Assembly: GCF_000282455.1 (NCBI RefSeq)
Contig: NZ_AKJG01000041.1
Location: 62,001 to 126,000 of the forward strand
DNA: 64,000 bases
Source: Pseudomonas sp. GM74
GTDB lineage: Bacteria; Pseudomonadota; Gammaproteobacteria; Pseudomonadales; Pseudomonadaceae
Reading direction: 5' to 3'
Positions 41,704 to 53,781 of this stretch are shown piece after piece; positions within the stretch are counted from its first letter, which is position 1, and every line of letters begins with the position of its first letter. The notes under the pieces were generated by a model, which saw only the letters and a list, made by a program, of their open reading frames with translations, made no database searches and was not told where the DNA came from. Both the position numbers and the translations under genes were made by a program.

Positions 41704-42804
41704 ATGCAGACACTCAAGGTCGATCTAGGCGAGCGCAGCTACCCGATTCATATTGGCGAAGGTTTGTTGGATCAGCCCGAGCTGCTGACCCCGCACATTC
41801 GCGGACGGCAGGTAGCGATCATCTCCAACGAGACTGTTGCCCCGCTCTATCTCGAGCGTCTGACCCGCAGCCTGGCGCAGTTCTCGGTGATTTCCGTGGT
41901 ACTGCCCGACGGCGAAGCCTTCAAGACCTGGGAAACCCTGCAACTGATTTTCGACGGCCTGCTGACCGCCCGGCATGACCGCCGCACCACGGTGATCGCC
42001 CTCGGTGGCGGTGTGATCGGTGACATGGCCGGCTTTGCCGCCGCCTGCTACCAGCGCGGCGTCGATTTCATCCAGGTTCCGACCACGCTGCTGTCCCAGG
42101 TCGACTCCTCGGTCGGCGGCAAGACCGGGATCAACCATCCGCTGGGCAAGAACATGGTCGGCGCCTTCTATCAGCCGAACGTGGTGCTGATCGATACCGC
42201 CAGCCTCAATACCCTTCCGGCGCGCGAGCTGTCCGCCGGGCTGGCCGAAGTCATCAAGTACGGGCTGATCTGTGATGAGCCATTCCTGACCTGGCTCGAA
42301 GACAACGTTGACCGCCTGCGCAACCTGGACCAGCAAGCCCTGACCTATGCCATCGAGCGCTCCTGCGCGGCGAAGGCGGCGGTGGTCGGTGCCGATGAGA
42401 AAGAGACGGGCGTTCGTGCCACCTTGAACCTGGGCCACACGTTTGGCCACGCCATCGAAACCCACATGGGCTATGGTGTATGGCTTCATGGTGAGGCAGT
42501 GGCTGCTGGCACCGTAATGGCGCTGGAAATGTCCACGCGACTGGGCTGGATCAGCGAGCAGGAGCGTGATCGCGGCATTCGTCTGTTCCAGCGTGCGGGG
42601 CTGCCGGTCATGCCGCCGCAAGAAATGACAGAAGCCGATTTCCTCGAACACATGTCCATTGATAAAAAAGTGATCGACGGTCGTTTGCGCCTGGTGCTGC
42701 TGCGCCACATGGGCGAAGCGGTGGTGACCGACGATTATCCGAAAGAGGTTCTACAGGCCACGCTGGGGGCAGACTACCGCGCCCTGGCTCAGCTTAAAGG
42801 TTAA
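41704..42804 (+). CDS. aroB: 3-dehydroquinate synthase
   Basis: AroB converts DAHP to 3-dehydroquinate using NAD and a metal ion, the second step of the shikimate pathway. The 366-residue protein shows [11 protein letters not shown] (NAD site), [18 protein letters not shown], and the metal-binding [10 protein letters not shown]. The length is standard. damX follows after 10 bp. Confidence 0.98.
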   Translation: MQTLKVDLGERSYPIHIGEGLLDQPELLTPHIRGRQVAIISNETVAPLYLERLTRSLAQFSVISVVLPDGEAFKTWETLQLIFDGLLTARHDRRTTVIALGGGVIGDMAGFAAACYQRGVDFIQVPTTLLSQVDSSVGGKTGINHPLGKNMVGAFYQPNVVLIDTASLNTLPARELSAGLAEVIKYGLICDEPFLTWLEDNVDRLRNLDQQALTYAIERSCAAKAAVVGADEKETGVRATLNLGHTFGHAIETHMGYGVWLHGEAVAAGTVMALEMSTRLGWISEQERDRGIRLFQRAGLPVMPPQEMTEADFLEHMSIDKKVIDGRLRLVLLRHMGEAVVTDDYPKEVLQATLGADYRALAQLKG

Positions 42805-42814
42805 TAAGAACACG

Positions 42815-44416
42815 ATGACTAGTTTGCATGCCGACGAGGCTTTCCTCGGCCATTACCAGTTGAGTCATGACCCTTTTGCTCCACGGGTGCCTGGCTTCAA
42901 ATTTTTCCCGGCCCAGCGCAAACCCGTGCTGGGACAACTGCATCACCTGGCCCGCTACAGCCAGTTGCTGCTGGTGGTCACCGGCCCCGAGGGCAGTGGC
43001 AAGACCCTGTTGCGTCAGGCCCTGGTCGCCAGCACCAACAAGCAATCGGTACAAAGCGTGGTGGTTTCTGCCCGCGGCGCCGGCGATGCGGCCGGTGTGC
43101 TGCACCAGGTGGCCCAGGCGCTGAACGTCGCCCATGCTGATGCCGACGCCATTCTGGCCCAGGTGGTGCAGCTTGCACTGACCGGGCAGGAAGTCTATCT
43201 GCTGGTCGATGACGCCGAACAACTCGACGAGTCTGCCCTTGAGGCGCTGATGGTCCTGGCTGCCGGCGCGCCTGAAGGCCGCCCGCATGTGTTCCTGTTC
43301 GGTGAAACCTCGCTGATCGCTCAGCTTGAGGCTTTGCATCTCGAGGAAGAGCGCTTCCACGTCATCGAGTTGCAGCCCTACACCGAAGAAGAAACCCGCG
43401 AATATCTGGAGCAGCGGCTCGAAGGCGCGGGTCGCGGTATCGAACTTTTCACCGCGGATCAGATCTCTGATATTCACGAAAGCTCCGAAGGCTGGCCTGG
43501 CAGCATCAATCAGGTCGCCCGCGATGCAATGATCGAAGCCATGATCGCCAGCCGCTCAGCGGTCAAGCGTCCAAAAATGGGGTTCAATATGCCGAAGAAA
43601 CACGTATTGGCGATTTCCGCCGTGGTCGTGGTCGCGGTAGCTGCCGCCTGGTTGATTCCGGGTCGCAACAAGGCACCGACCGCCGGTGCGCCGGCCAATG
43701 AACAGGCGCAACTGCCGCTTGGTCAAGGCCAGCCAACCGCGAATGGGGGGGCTCCGGCCGTCGAGTTCGCCGGCAACACGCAGCCGATGCCATTGCCGTT
43801 GGTCGGTAACTCACAACCGGTCATGCGCGCCCCGCTGGCTGAAGCCGCAGGCGGTATCACTGAAGGCGATGATGGCGTTCCGGTTGAAGGCTCCAGCGCC
43901 ATACCGCCGACGGTGACCACCACTGCGCCGCCTGCGGGCGTTCCTGCCGGCCCTGCGCCGACATCAGCGCCGACACCAGCGGCCAAGCCGACACCAGCGC
44001 CGACCCAGGTCGCCACCGCCAAGCCAGCGCCTGCTCCTGTGGCCAAGCCTGCTCCAGCGCCAGCCAAGCCAGCCGTTGCTGCTGCGGCCAAGCCTGCCGA
44101 GAAACCGGCTCCGGTGGCCAAGGCTGCTGGCGGCACCTGGTACGCCGGTCAGGCACCGGGCAACTACGTGGTGCAAATCCTCGGCACCAGCTCCGAAACC
44201 GCCGCACAAAGCTTCGTCAAGGAGCAGGGCGGCGAGTACCGTTATTTCAAGAAAGTCCTCAATGGCAAGCCGCTTTACGTGATCACCTACGGCAACTTCG
44301 CCAATCGTGATGCAGCCGTTTCCGCCATCAAGGCCTTGCCAGCGAAGGTTCAGGCTGGTAAACCTTGGCCTCGCACTGTCGCCAGCGTCCAACAGGAACT
44401 GGCAACAACTCGCTGA
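42815..44416 (+). CDS. damX: DamX-like ATPase with SPOR domain
   Basis: The 533-residue protein combines an N-terminal AAA/ExeA-like ATPase (Walker A GPEGSGKTLL about residue 51; Walker B-like VYLLVDDAEQLD), a single membrane helix (about 263-285; LAISAVVVVAVAAAWLIPG), a long Pro/Ala-rich periplasmic linker, and a C-terminal SPOR domain (about 445-525; YVVQILGTSSETAAQSFV). In E. coli, DamX is a septal protein with SPOR but no intact ATPase; the Pseudomonas form keeps the ATPase half. It follows aroB as in other gammaproteobacteria. A stem without T-run (44423-44443) comes next. Confidence 0.85.
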   Translation: MTSLHADEAFLGHYQLSHDPFAPRVPGFKFFPAQRKPVLGQLHHLARYSQLLLVVTGPEGSGKTLLRQALVASTNKQSVQSVVVSARGAGDAAGVLHQVAQALNVAHADADAILAQVVQLALTGQEVYLLVDDAEQLDESALEALMVLAAGAPEGRPHVFLFGETSLIAQLEALHLEEERFHVIELQPYTEEETREYLEQRLEGAGRGIELFTADQISDIHESSEGWPGSINQVARDAMIEAMIASRSAVKRPKMGFNMPKKHVLAISAVVVVAVAAAWLIPGRNKAPTAGAPANEQAQLPLGQGQPTANGGAPAVEFAGNTQPMPLPLVGNSQPVMRAPLAEAAGGITEGDDGVPVEGSSAIPPTVTTTAPPAGVPAGPAPTSAPTPAAKPTPAPTQVATAKPAPAPVAKPAPAPAKPAVAAAAKPAEKPAPVAKAAGGTWYAGQAPGNYVVQILGTSSETAAQSFVKEQGGEYRYFKKVLNGKPLYVITYGNFANRDAAVSAIKALPAKVQAGKPWPRTVASVQQELATTR

Positions 44417-44766
44417 AGATTCGGCGGCCTTACCCAGGCCGCCTCTCCAAGCACCTCAAAATTTCTACAAGTGCGCGCTGCCCTTCGGGCTGCGTGCCTT
44501 GTGGTGTCTGCGTCACAGTAGTCTTTGAGTCGTTGCGGTCAAAATTAAAAAAAGTTTTGACTAGCACAGCGGATCGCTTTAAACCTTTCACAAATGCGAC
44601 ATAGATTTGCGACATTTCGTCGTCAAATTTGTGAGCCTCTGTGTCGGTGTGTACAATGACCTCCCTTTTGTCCCCGCAAAGCTGGCGTACGTTCGGCGCG
44701 GATGGCAAGTGGTTGAATTGAAAAGAAATTTGCCTCGATCAGAGGCAGCCTGGTGAGAAAGTGTCT
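44417..44766 (+). promoter_or_regulatory. damX-gltB intergenic region with gltB promoter
   Basis: This 350-bp region starts with a GGCGGCC/GGCCGCC hairpin (44423-44443) lacking a T-run, then an AT-rich part with a GTCAAAA/TTTTGAC inverted repeat (44539-44562 approximately). The best promoter is TTGTGA (44629-44634), 17 bp, TACAAT (44652-44657), about 110 bp before the gltB ATG. A weaker TTGACT...TAAACC pair (44557/44580) lies upstream. No open frame of note. Confidence 0.65.
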
Positions 44767-47700
44767 ATGAAAGCAGGTCTGTACCAACCAGATGAATTCA
44801 AGGATAACTGCGGTTTCGGCCTGATAGCCCATATGCAGGGCGAGCCCAGTCATACCCTTTTGCAAACGGCCATTGAGGCCCTGACCTGCATGACCCACCG
44901 CGGTGGGATTAATGCCGACGGCAAGACCGGTGACGGTTGCGGTCTGCTGATTCAAAAGCCGGACGTGTTCCTGCGAGCCATCGCCCAGGAAACCTTCGGC
45001 GTCGAAATGCCCAAGCAATATGCGGTGGGCATGGTCTTCTTCAACCAGGACCCGGTCAAAGCCGAAGCCGCTCGCGAGAACATGAACCGCGAGATCCTGG
45101 CCGCCGGCTTGCAGTTGGTCGGCTGGCGCAAAGTGCCGATCGACACCAGCGTCCTCGGCCGCCTGGCCCTTGAGCGCCTGCCGCAGATCGAGCAAGTGTT
45201 CATCGGCGGTGAAGGCCTGAGCGATCAGGACATGGCCGTCAAGCTGTTCACCTCCCGTCGTCGCTCGTCCGTGGCCAACGCCGCCGACACCGACCACTAC
45301 GTGTGCAGCTTTTCCCACAAGACCATCATTTACAAAGGCCTGATGATGCCGGCGGACTTGACCGCCTTCTATCCGGACCTGAGCGATGAGCGCCTGCAAA
45401 CGTCGATTTGCGTGTTCCACCAGCGCTTCTCCACCAACACCCTGCCGAAATGGCCGCTGGCTCAACCGTTCCGCTTCCTGGCGCACAACGGCGAGATCAA
45501 CACCATCACCGGCAACCGCAACTGGGCCGTGGCCCGTCGCACCAAGTTCACCAACGACCTGATGGACCTGGAAGAGCTCGGCCCGCTGGTCAACCGCGTG
45601 GGTTCCGACTCATCGAGCATGGACAACATGCTGGAGCTGATGGTCACCGGTGGCATCGACCTGTTCCGTGGCGTGCGGATGATCATTCCGCCTGCGTGGC
45701 AGAACGTCGAGACCATGGACCCGGATCTGCGTGCGTTCTACGAATACAACTCGATGCACATGGAACCGTGGGACGGCCCGGCCGGCGTGGTAATGACCGA
45801 CGGTCGCTACGCGGTGTGCCTGCTCGACCGCAACGGCCTGCGTCCGGCGCGTTGGGTCACCACCAAGAACGGCTTCATCACCCTGGCCTCGGAAATCGGT
45901 GTCTGGAACTACCAGCCTGAAGACGTGATCGCCAAAGGCCGCGTTGGCCCGGGCCAGATCTTTGCCGTGGACACCGAAACCGGCCAGATCCTCGACACCG
46001 ACGCCATCGACAACCGTCTGAAGTCCCGTCATCCGTACAAGCAATGGCTGCGCAAGAATGCCCTGCGCATCCAGGCGACCATGGAAGACAACGACCACGG
46101 TTCGGCGTTCTACGACGTCGATCAGCTCAAGCAATACATGAAGATGTACCAGGTCACGTTCGAAGAGCGCGACCAGGTGCTGCGTCCGCTCGGCGAACAG
46201 GGTTACGAAGCCGTGGGTTCGATGGGCGACGATACGCCGATGGCCGTGCTGTCCCAGCGCGTGCGCACGCCGTACGACTATTTCCGCCAGCAGTTCGCGC
46301 AGGTCACCAACCCGCCGATCGACCCGCTGCGTGAAGCCATCGTCATGTCGCTGGAGATCTGCCTCGGTGCCGAGCGCAACATCTTCCAGGAATCGCCGGA
46401 ACACGCTTCGCGCGTGATCCTCAGCTCGCCGGTCATTTCCCCGGCCAAGTGGCGCTCGCTGATGAACCTCGATCGCCCGGGTTTCGAGCGCGCGATCATC
46501 GACCTCAACTACGACGAGAGCATCGGCCTGGAAGCGGCGATCCGCAACGTTGCCGATCAGGCTGAAGAAGCCGTGCGCTCGGGCCGTACCCAGGTCGTGC
46601 TGAGTGACCGTCACATTGCTCCGGGCAAATTGCCGATCCACGCTTCGCTTGCTACCGGTGCGGTGCACCATCGCCTGACCGAAAAAGGCCTGCGTTGCGA
46701 CTCCAACATCCTGGTGGAAACCGCGACCGCTCGCGATCCGCACCACTTCGCCGTGTTGATCGGTTTCGGCGCCTCTGCCGTCTATCCGTTCCTGGCCTAT
46801 GAAGTGCTGGGCGACCTGATCCGTACCGGTGAAGTGCTGGGCGACCTCTACGAGGTGTTCAAGAACTACCGTAAAGGCATCACCAAGGGCCTGCTCAAGA
46901 TCCTGTCGAAGATGGGCATCTCGACCATTACTTCGTACCGCGGTGCGCAGTTGTTCGAGGCCATCGGCCTGTCCGAGGAAGTCTGCAACCTGAGCTTCCG
47001 TGGCGTGCCGAGCCGTATCAAGGGTGCGCGTTTCGTCGACATCGAAGCCGAGCAGAAAGCCCTGGCCACCGAAGCCTGGAGCCCGCGCAAGCCGATCCAG
47101 CAAGGCGGCCTGCTGAAGTTCGTCCACGGTGGCGAATATCACGCGTACAACCCGGACGTGGTCAACACCCTGCAAGCCGCCGTGCAGCAGGGTGACTACA
47201 GCAAGTTCAAGGAATACACGTCGCTGGTGGATAACCGCCCGGTGTCGATGATCCGCGACCTGCTGAAAGTCAAAACCCTGGACACGCCGCTGGACATCAG
47301 CGAGATCGAACCGCTGGAATCGGTGCTCAAGCGCTTCGACTCCGCCGGTATCTCCCTGGGCGCCCTGTCGCCGGAAGCTCACGAAGCCCTGGCCGAAGCC
47401 ATGAACCGCCTCGGTGCGCGTTCCAACTCCGGCGAAGGCGGTGAAGACCCGGCGCGCTACGGCACCATCAAGAGCTCGAAAATCAAGCAGGTTGCCACCG
47501 GCCGTTTCGGTGTAACCCCGGAATACCTGGTCAACGCTGAAGTGCTGCAGATCAAGGTCGCCCAAGGCGCCAAGCCGGGCGAGGGTGGTCAACTGCCGGG
47601 CGGCAAGGTCAACGGCCTGATCGCCAAGCTGCGTTATGCAGTGCCGGGCGTGACCCTGATTTCGCCACCGCCGCACCATGACATCTACTCGATTGAAGAC

Positions 47701-49212
47701 TTGTCGCAGCTGATTTTCGACCTGAAACAAGTCAACCCGAAGGCACTGGTCTCGGTGAAGCTGGTAGCGGAAGCGGGCGTCGGCACCATCGCCGCCGGTG
47801 TGGCCAAGGCCTATGCGGACTTGATCACCATCTCCGGCTATGACGGCGGTACCGGTGCATCGCCGCTGACCTCGATCAAGTACGCGGGCGCTCCGTGGGA
47901 ACTCGGCCTGGCCGAAACCCACCAGACCCTGCGCGGCAACGACCTTCGCGGCAAAGTCCGGGTACAGACCGACGGCGGTCTGAAAACCGGCCTCGACGTG
48001 ATCAAGGCGGCCATCCTCGGCGCTGAAAGCTTCGGCTTCGGCACCGCGCCAATGATCGCCCTGGGCTGCAAATACCTGCGCATCTGCCACCTGAACAACT
48101 GCGCCACCGGCGTTGCGACCCAGAACGAGAAGCTGCGCAAGGATCACTACATCGGTACCGTCGACATGGTGGTGAATTTCTTCACCTATGTCGCCGAAGA
48201 AACCCGTGAGTGGCTGGCCAAGCTGGGCGTGCGCTCCCTCGAAGAGTTGATCGGGCGTACCGATCTGCTGGAAGTCCTCGAAGGCCAGACCGCCAAGCAG
48301 CATCACCTGGACCTGACCCCGTTGTTGGGCAGCGATCACGTGCCGGCGGACAAGCCGCAGTTCTGTGGCGTGGAGCGCAACCCGCCGTTCGACAAGGGCC
48401 TGCTGGCCGAGAAAATGGTCGACTTGGCCACCTCGGCGATCAACGACCTGAGCGGCGCCGAGTTCGCCCTGGATATCTGCAACTGCGACCGTTCCATCGG
48501 CGCGCGGATCTCCGGTGAAATCGCGCGCAAGCACGGCAACCAGGGCATGGCCAACGCGCCGATCACCTTCCGCTTCAAAGGCACGGCCGGGCAGAGCTTC
48601 GGCGTATGGAACGCCGGCGGCCTGAACATGTACCTGGAAGGCGACGCCAACGACTACGTCGGCAAGGGCATGACCGGCGGCAAGCTGGTGATCGTTCCGC
48701 CGAAGGGTAGCGTCTACCGCACTCAGGACAGTGCCATCATCGGCAACACCTGCCTGTACGGCGCCACCGGCGGCAAGCTGTTCGCCGCCGGTACTGCGGG
48801 CGAGCGTTTCGCCGTGCGTAACTCCGGTGCCCACACTGTCGTGGAAGGCACTGGCGATCACTGCTGCGAGTACATGACCGGTGGTTTCGTCTGCGTATTG
48901 GGCAAGACCGGTTATAACTTCGGCTCTGGCATGACCGGTGGTTTCGCCTATGTGCTCGACCAGGACAACAGTTTCGTTGACCGGGTCAACCACGAACTGG
49001 TGGAAATCCAGCGGATCAGCGGCGAGGCGATGGAAGCCTACCGTAGCCACCTGCAACGCGTGCTGAACGAGTACGTCGAGGAGACCGACAGCGAGTGGGG
49101 TCGTGAACTCGCCGAGAACCTCGATGATTACGTGCGCCGTTTCTGGCTGGTCAAGCCCAAGGCTGCCAGCCTGAAATCGTTGCTTTCCAGCACCCGTGCC
49201 AACCCGCAGTGA
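44767..49212 (+). CDS. gltB: glutamate synthase (NADPH) large subunit
   Basis: GltB makes two glutamates from glutamine and 2-oxoglutarate. With the ATG at 44767 (a GTG two codons earlier is possible) the protein has 1481 residues. The class II amidotransferase nucleophile is Cys15 in DNCGFG, after a short propeptide. Next come the central and FMN domains ([11 protein letters not shown]), the 3Fe-4S cysteines in [12 protein letters not shown], and a C-terminal beta-helix domain with repeated glycine-rich turns. It is followed by gltD after 32 bp. Confidence 0.98.
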   Translation: MKAGLYQPDEFKDNCGFGLIAHMQGEPSHTLLQTAIEALTCMTHRGGINADGKTGDGCGLLIQKPDVFLRAIAQETFGVEMPKQYAVGMVFFNQDPVKAEAARENMNREILAAGLQLVGWRKVPIDTSVLGRLALERLPQIEQVFIGGEGLSDQDMAVKLFTSRRRSSVANAADTDHYVCSFSHKTIIYKGLMMPADLTAFYPDLSDERLQTSICVFHQRFSTNTLPKWPLAQPFRFLAHNGEINTITGNRNWAVARRTKFTNDLMDLEELGPLVNRVGSDSSSMDNMLELMVTGGIDLFRGVRMIIPPAWQNVETMDPDLRAFYEYNSMHMEPWDGPAGVVMTDGRYAVCLLDRNGLRPARWVTTKNGFITLASEIGVWNYQPEDVIAKGRVGPGQIFAVDTETGQILDTDAIDNRLKSRHPYKQWLRKNALRIQATMEDNDHGSAFYDVDQLKQYMKMYQVTFEERDQVLRPLGEQGYEAVGSMGDDTPMAVLSQRVRTPYDYFRQQFAQVTNPPIDPLREAIVMSLEICLGAERNIFQESPEHASRVILSSPVISPAKWRSLMNLDRPGFERAIIDLNYDESIGLEAAIRNVADQAEEAVRSGRTQVVLSDRHIAPGKLPIHASLATGAVHHRLTEKGLRCDSNILVETATARDPHHFAVLIGFGASAVYPFLAYEVLGDLIRTGEVLGDLYEVFKNYRKGITKGLLKILSKMGISTITSYRGAQLFEAIGLSEEVCNLSFRGVPSRIKGARFVDIEAEQKALATEAWSPRKPIQQGGLLKFVHGGEYHAYNPDVVNTLQAAVQQGDYSKFKEYTSLVDNRPVSMIRDLLKVKTLDTPLDISEIEPLESVLKRFDSAGISLGALSPEAHEALAEAMNRLGARSNSGEGGEDPARYGTIKSSKIKQVATGRFGVTPEYLVNAEVLQIKVAQGAKPGEGGQLPGGKVNGLIAKLRYAVPGVTLISPPPHHDIYSIEDLSQLIFDLKQVNPKALVSVKLVAEAGVGTIAAGVAKAYADLITISGYDGGTGASPLTSIKYAGAPWELGLAETHQTLRGNDLRGKVRVQTDGGLKTGLDVIKAAILGAESFGFGTAPMIALGCKYLRICHLNNCATGVATQNEKLRKDHYIGTVDMVVNFFTYVAEETREWLAKLGVRSLEELIGRTDLLEVLEGQTAKQHHLDLTPLLGSDHVPADKPQFCGVERNPPFDKGLLAEKMVDLATSAINDLSGAEFALDICNCDRSIGARISGEIARKHGNQGMANAPITFRFKGTAGQSFGVWNAGGLNMYLEGDANDYVGKGMTGGKLVIVPPKGSVYRTQDSAIIGNTCLYGATGGKLFAAGTAGERFAVRNSGAHTVVEGTGDHCCEYMTGGFVCVLGKTGYNFGSGMTGGFAYVLDQDNSFVDRVNHELVEIQRISGEAMEAYRSHLQRVLNEYVEETDSEWGRELAENLDDYVRRFWLVKPKAASLKSLLSSTRANPQ

Positions 49213-49235
49213 TATGCGCCTGAAGAGTTTGATGA

Positions 49236-50663
<1,428 letters not shown>

Positions 50664-50690
50664 ACCTCGTTCGAAACAGCAATGCGATAC

Positions 50691-50778
50691 CTGTGGGAGC
50701 TGGCTTGCCAGCGATAGCATCACCTCGGTCTACCTGACCACCGAGGTGCCTGTATCGCTGGCAAGCCAGCTCCCACAG
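50691..50778. repeat. REP pair, GAGCTGGC variant, with nested stem
   Basis: CTGTGGGAGCTGGCTTGCCA at 50691 begins a 26-bp arm perfectly complementary to 50753-50778. The spacer contains a further CACCTCGGT/ACCGAGGTG stem, so nearly the whole 88 bp is self-complementary. The core is GAGCTGGC, not GAGCGGGC. Confidence 0.9.
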
Positions 50779-50897
50779 TGTTTTGTGGTGCTGCAAAAAT
50801 GCGACAAATTGACCCGATAGACAAAAGGCTGACCTGCATCCGTGCCTTTTGCGTCCGGCTCTGAGAAAATGCCCTCACTTTTTTTCCGGATGCCGAC

Positions 50898-51965
50898 ATG
50901 ACTGCCCTGAAGAACGACCGTTTCCTGCGCGCCCTGCTCAAGCAACCCGTAGACGTCACCCCCGTGTGGATGATGCGTCAGGCCGGTCGCTATCTGCCTG
51001 AATACCGCGCCAGCCGTGCCAAGGCCGGCGATTTCATGAGCCTGTGCATGAACCCGGCGTTCGCTTGCGAAGTCACGATGCAGCCGCTCGACCGCTATCC
51101 GCAGCTGGATGCGGCGATCCTCTTCTCCGACATCCTGACCATCCCCGATGCCATGGGTCAGGGCCTGTACTTCGAAACCGGCGAAGGTCCGCGCTTCAAG
51201 AAAGTCGTCAGCACCCTGGCCGACATCGAAGCCCTGCCGATTCCTGATCCGCAAAAAGACCTGGGCTATGTGATGGATGCGGTCAGCACCATCCGCCGCG
51301 AACTGAACGGCCGTGTGCCGCTGATCGGTTTCTCCGGCAGCCCGTGGACCCTGGCCACCTACATGGTCGAAGGCGGCTCGTCGAAAGATTACCGCAAGAC
51401 CAAAACCATGCTCTACGACAACCCGCAAGCCTTGCACCTGCTGCTGGACAAGCTCGCGCAGACCGTTACCAGCTACCTCAACGGCCAGATCATGGCCGGT
51501 GCCCAAGCGGTGCAGATCTTCGACAGCTGGGGTGGCAGCCTGTCGGCTGCGGCGTACCAGGAGTTCTCCCTGGCCTACATGAAGAAAATCGTCAGCGGTT
51601 TGATCCGCGAGCATGAGGGGCGCAAGGTGCCGGTGATCCTGTTCACCAAGAGCGGCGGCCTGTGGCTGGAAAGCATCGCCGATGCTGGCGCCGACGCACT
51701 GGGCCTGGACTGGACTTGCGACATCGGCAACGCCCGCTCCCGTGTCGGTGACAAGGTAGCGCTGCAAGGCAACATGGACCCGACTGTGCTGTACGCTAAA
51801 CCGGAAGCCATCCGCGCGGAAGTCGGCCGTATCCTCGCCAGCTATGGCAAAGGCAGTGGTCACGTGTTCAACCTGGGTCACGGCATCACGCCGGAAGTCG
51901 ACCCGGAGCATGCCGGTGCGTTCCTGCGCGCGGTACATGAGTTGTCGGCGCAGTATCACGAATAG
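50898..51965 (+). CDS. hemE: uroporphyrinogen decarboxylase
   Basis: HemE decarboxylates uroporphyrinogen III to coproporphyrinogen III in haem synthesis. The 355-residue protein carries the two family signatures, [16 protein letters not shown] near the N-terminus and [17 protein letters not shown] in the middle. A strong terminator follows. Confidence 0.98.
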   Translation: MTALKNDRFLRALLKQPVDVTPVWMMRQAGRYLPEYRASRAKAGDFMSLCMNPAFACEVTMQPLDRYPQLDAAILFSDILTIPDAMGQGLYFETGEGPRFKKVVSTLADIEALPIPDPQKDLGYVMDAVSTIRRELNGRVPLIGFSGSPWTLATYMVEGGSSKDYRKTKTMLYDNPQALHLLLDKLAQTVTSYLNGQIMAGAQAVQIFDSWGGSLSAAAYQEFSLAYMKKIVSGLIREHEGRKVPVILFTKSGGLWLESIADAGADALGLDWTCDIGNARSRVGDKVALQGNMDPTVLYAKPEAIRAEVGRILASYGKGSGHVFNLGHGITPEVDPEHAGAFLRAVHELSAQYHE

Positions 51966-51980
51966 CGATTACCCGTTTTC

Positions 51981-52018
51981 AAAAAGCCTGTCCCGCCTCG
52001 TGCCGGACAGGTTTTTTT
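51981..52018 (+). terminator. intrinsic terminator of hemE
   Basis: CCTGTCC (51987-51993) and GGACAGG (52005-52011) form the stem, followed by seven T's. Confidence 0.93.
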
Positions 52019-52106
52019 GTGCCGTTTAAAAGCTCAATCGATAAAGCATCACTAGCTGTAAGAGTGTTTTCTTTCTTTGTCGGGGCGAGGAATGGAGAGA
52101 CGGTTC

Positions 52107-52230
52107 TTGCCTCGCGCGGTGATTACTCCTACATAAAATTTTCCTCCATCCCCGTAAGGTTTCAGGCCCTTGTCCGGCGTATTGCCGAACAATCACGAAG
52201 CGAACAGGGGCGCCCACGAGGCGCCCTGTT
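52107..52230 (+). promoter_or_regulatory. candidate promoter and two-hairpin leader of gbpA
   Basis: TTGCCT (52107-52112), 17 bp and TACATA (52130-52135) form a plausible sigma-70 promoter. The leader then holds a TTGTCCGGC/GCCGAACAA hairpin and a strong one at 52203-52230 (AACAGGGGCGCC / GGCGCCCTGTT, one bulged G) followed by TTTTC. This resembles an attenuator or a short RNA ending about 20 bp before the gbpA start codon. Confidence 0.45.
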
Positions 52231-52255
52231 TTCGATAAGAAGTCTGGAATACATC

Positions 52256-53722
52256 ATGAAAATTACATTTGATAAAAGAAGTGCATTAACGGCCTGCACC
52301 TCATCGATGATCCTGTTATCGGCAATGCTGGCCTCTCAAACCGTTTCCGCCCATGGTTATCTGGATGTGCCGCCTTCGCGCGCACTGGCTTGCCAGAAAG
52401 GCTTGAACACCAACTGTGGTGGCGCCCAGTACGAGCCGCAGAGTGTCGGTGAAACCTTCAAGGGCTTTCCGGCAGGTGTCGGCGGCGCTCCCTTGCAGGG
52501 GCCGGTCGATGGCAAGATCGCCAGCGGTGGTCACTCGCTGTTCTCTGCCATGGATGCACAGTCCGCCACCCGTTGGCACCTGACGGAAATCAAGGACCGC
52601 AACATCGATTTCAAATGGCATTACACGGCGGTTCACCCTGCGACCAAACACGAGTATTTCATCACCCGCAACGGCTGGAATCCGAACGAATCGCTCAAGC
52701 GCGCCACTTTCGAAAGCACGCCGTTCTGCACAATCGATGGTGGCAACAAGCGGCCTGAGTCCAGCGACAAGCACAGCTGCAACATTCCGGCAGACAAGTC
52801 TGGCCATCACGTCGTCCTGGCCATCTGGACCGTGGGCGATACCGATGCCGCGTTCTACAACGCTACGGATCTGAACATCCTGGCGGAGCCTGAACTGCCT
52901 GGCGGCTGGTCCTCCGTAGGCAGCATTGCGCCCTCGACGGCGCTGCTGGTGGGCGACAAGGTCAAGGCCCGCGCGTTCACCGCCAATGGCGAGAGCCCGG
53001 ACTACAGCATCAACATCAGCATCGAAAACGCTGAAGACGGCACGCCGCAAAACTGGTCGTTCAAGCTGGCCGAAAAAATCAACCAGACCCACACCCTTGT
53101 TCGCGCCGGTATCCGCGACGAGAGCGGCAATGTCGAACCGGTCAAAGGCACCAACAGCCTTTACGCACAAAAAGAAAGCGGCGTAGTCCGCTACGAAGTA
53201 CAGCTGGACATGAAGGAAGACGCCGCTGCGCACATGGCGGTGGCCTCTCAGCAAGCCGAATACGTCCTGAATAAAGGCCGGGCCAAAGTCGAGTTCAGCA
53301 TGATCGCGAACCGTGCGATGAACGTCGAAGCCACCTTGTTCGACCAGAACAACAAACCGGTAGGCACTACCTCGGCACAAGTGGCCACCGGCTCCACCTC
53401 GTTGTCCCTGGATGTGCGCAGCAATCCTGGCGCGCACACGCTGACCCTGGTCGGCACCACCCTGGACGGCCGCACCACCCGTCAGGACACCAAGACAACC
53501 CAACTGACCGGTGAAGGCGCGGGCATCGAATACGACTTCGTGTTCCCTGAAGGCCTCAGCGACTACACCGCCGGCACCAAGGTGCTGCAACCGAAGACCG
53601 ACGAAGTCTTCGAGTGCAAGCCATTCCCTGCGTCGGGTTACTGCAAGCAGTACACCCTCACCGCCAACGGTTTTGAACCGGGTGTCGGTGCTCACTCGCA
53701 CATGGCGTGGGACAAGTTGTAA
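52256..53722 (+). CDS. gbpA: GbpA-like lytic polysaccharide monooxygenase (AA10) with CBM73
   Basis: This is a secreted copper enzyme for oxidative cleavage of chitin (or possibly cellulose). Starting at the ATG at 52256, it has 488 residues. The signal peptide ends VSA, so His33 becomes the N-terminus and, with His127 in TAVHPATKHEYF, forms the copper brace; Phe200 is the likely axial residue. Order: AA10 (33 to about 208), GbpA-type domain 2 (about 210-310), domain 3 (about 320-420), and a C-terminal CBM73 (about 430-488; EYDFVFPEG, FECKPFPASGYCKQY, FEPGVG). The same four-domain layout occurs in Vibrio cholerae GbpA, a type II secretion substrate. The Gsp operon is 600 bp downstream. Confidence 0.93.
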   Translation: MKITFDKRSALTACTSSMILLSAMLASQTVSAHGYLDVPPSRALACQKGLNTNCGGAQYEPQSVGETFKGFPAGVGGAPLQGPVDGKIASGGHSLFSAMDAQSATRWHLTEIKDRNIDFKWHYTAVHPATKHEYFITRNGWNPNESLKRATFESTPFCTIDGGNKRPESSDKHSCNIPADKSGHHVVLAIWTVGDTDAAFYNATDLNILAEPELPGGWSSVGSIAPSTALLVGDKVKARAFTANGESPDYSINISIENAEDGTPQNWSFKLAEKINQTHTLVRAGIRDESGNVEPVKGTNSLYAQKESGVVRYEVQLDMKEDAAAHMAVASQQAEYVLNKGRAKVEFSMIANRAMNVEATLFDQNNKPVGTTSAQVATGSTSLSLDVRSNPGAHTLTLVGTTLDGRTTRQDTKTTQLTGEGAGIEYDFVFPEGLSDYTAGTKVLQPKTDEVFECKPFPASGYCKQYTLTANGFEPGVGAHSHMAWDKL

Positions 53723-53736
53723 GTCCCTCTTGTAGC

Positions 53737-53769
53737 CCTTCAGGCGATCGGTAGCCGATCGCCTGAAGG
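53737..53769 (+). terminator. 15-bp perfect hairpin after gbpA, no T-run
   Basis: CCTTCAGGCGATCGG and its exact complement surround a TAG loop, ending 12 bp before the ATG of the b561 gene. The T-tract is missing (TTAATTCC follows), so it may be a weak terminator or an mRNA 3'-end protector. Confidence 0.7.
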
Positions 53770-53781
53770 TTAATTCCTCTG

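Noticed and set aside
45610..49056. 1148-codon open frame antisense to gltB, and similar long antisense frames over opgG, opgH, ponA-side genes and gspE-gspI
   Set aside because: High third-position GC keeps the complementary frame free of stops. The translations are His/Arg/Asp/Val-rich without known motifs, and the sense strands carry clear enzymes.
52019..52255. In-frame N-terminal extension of gbpA by 79 codons
   Set aside because: It would begin inside the hemE terminator and place the signal peptide internally, and the copper-brace histidine requires cleavage just before His33.
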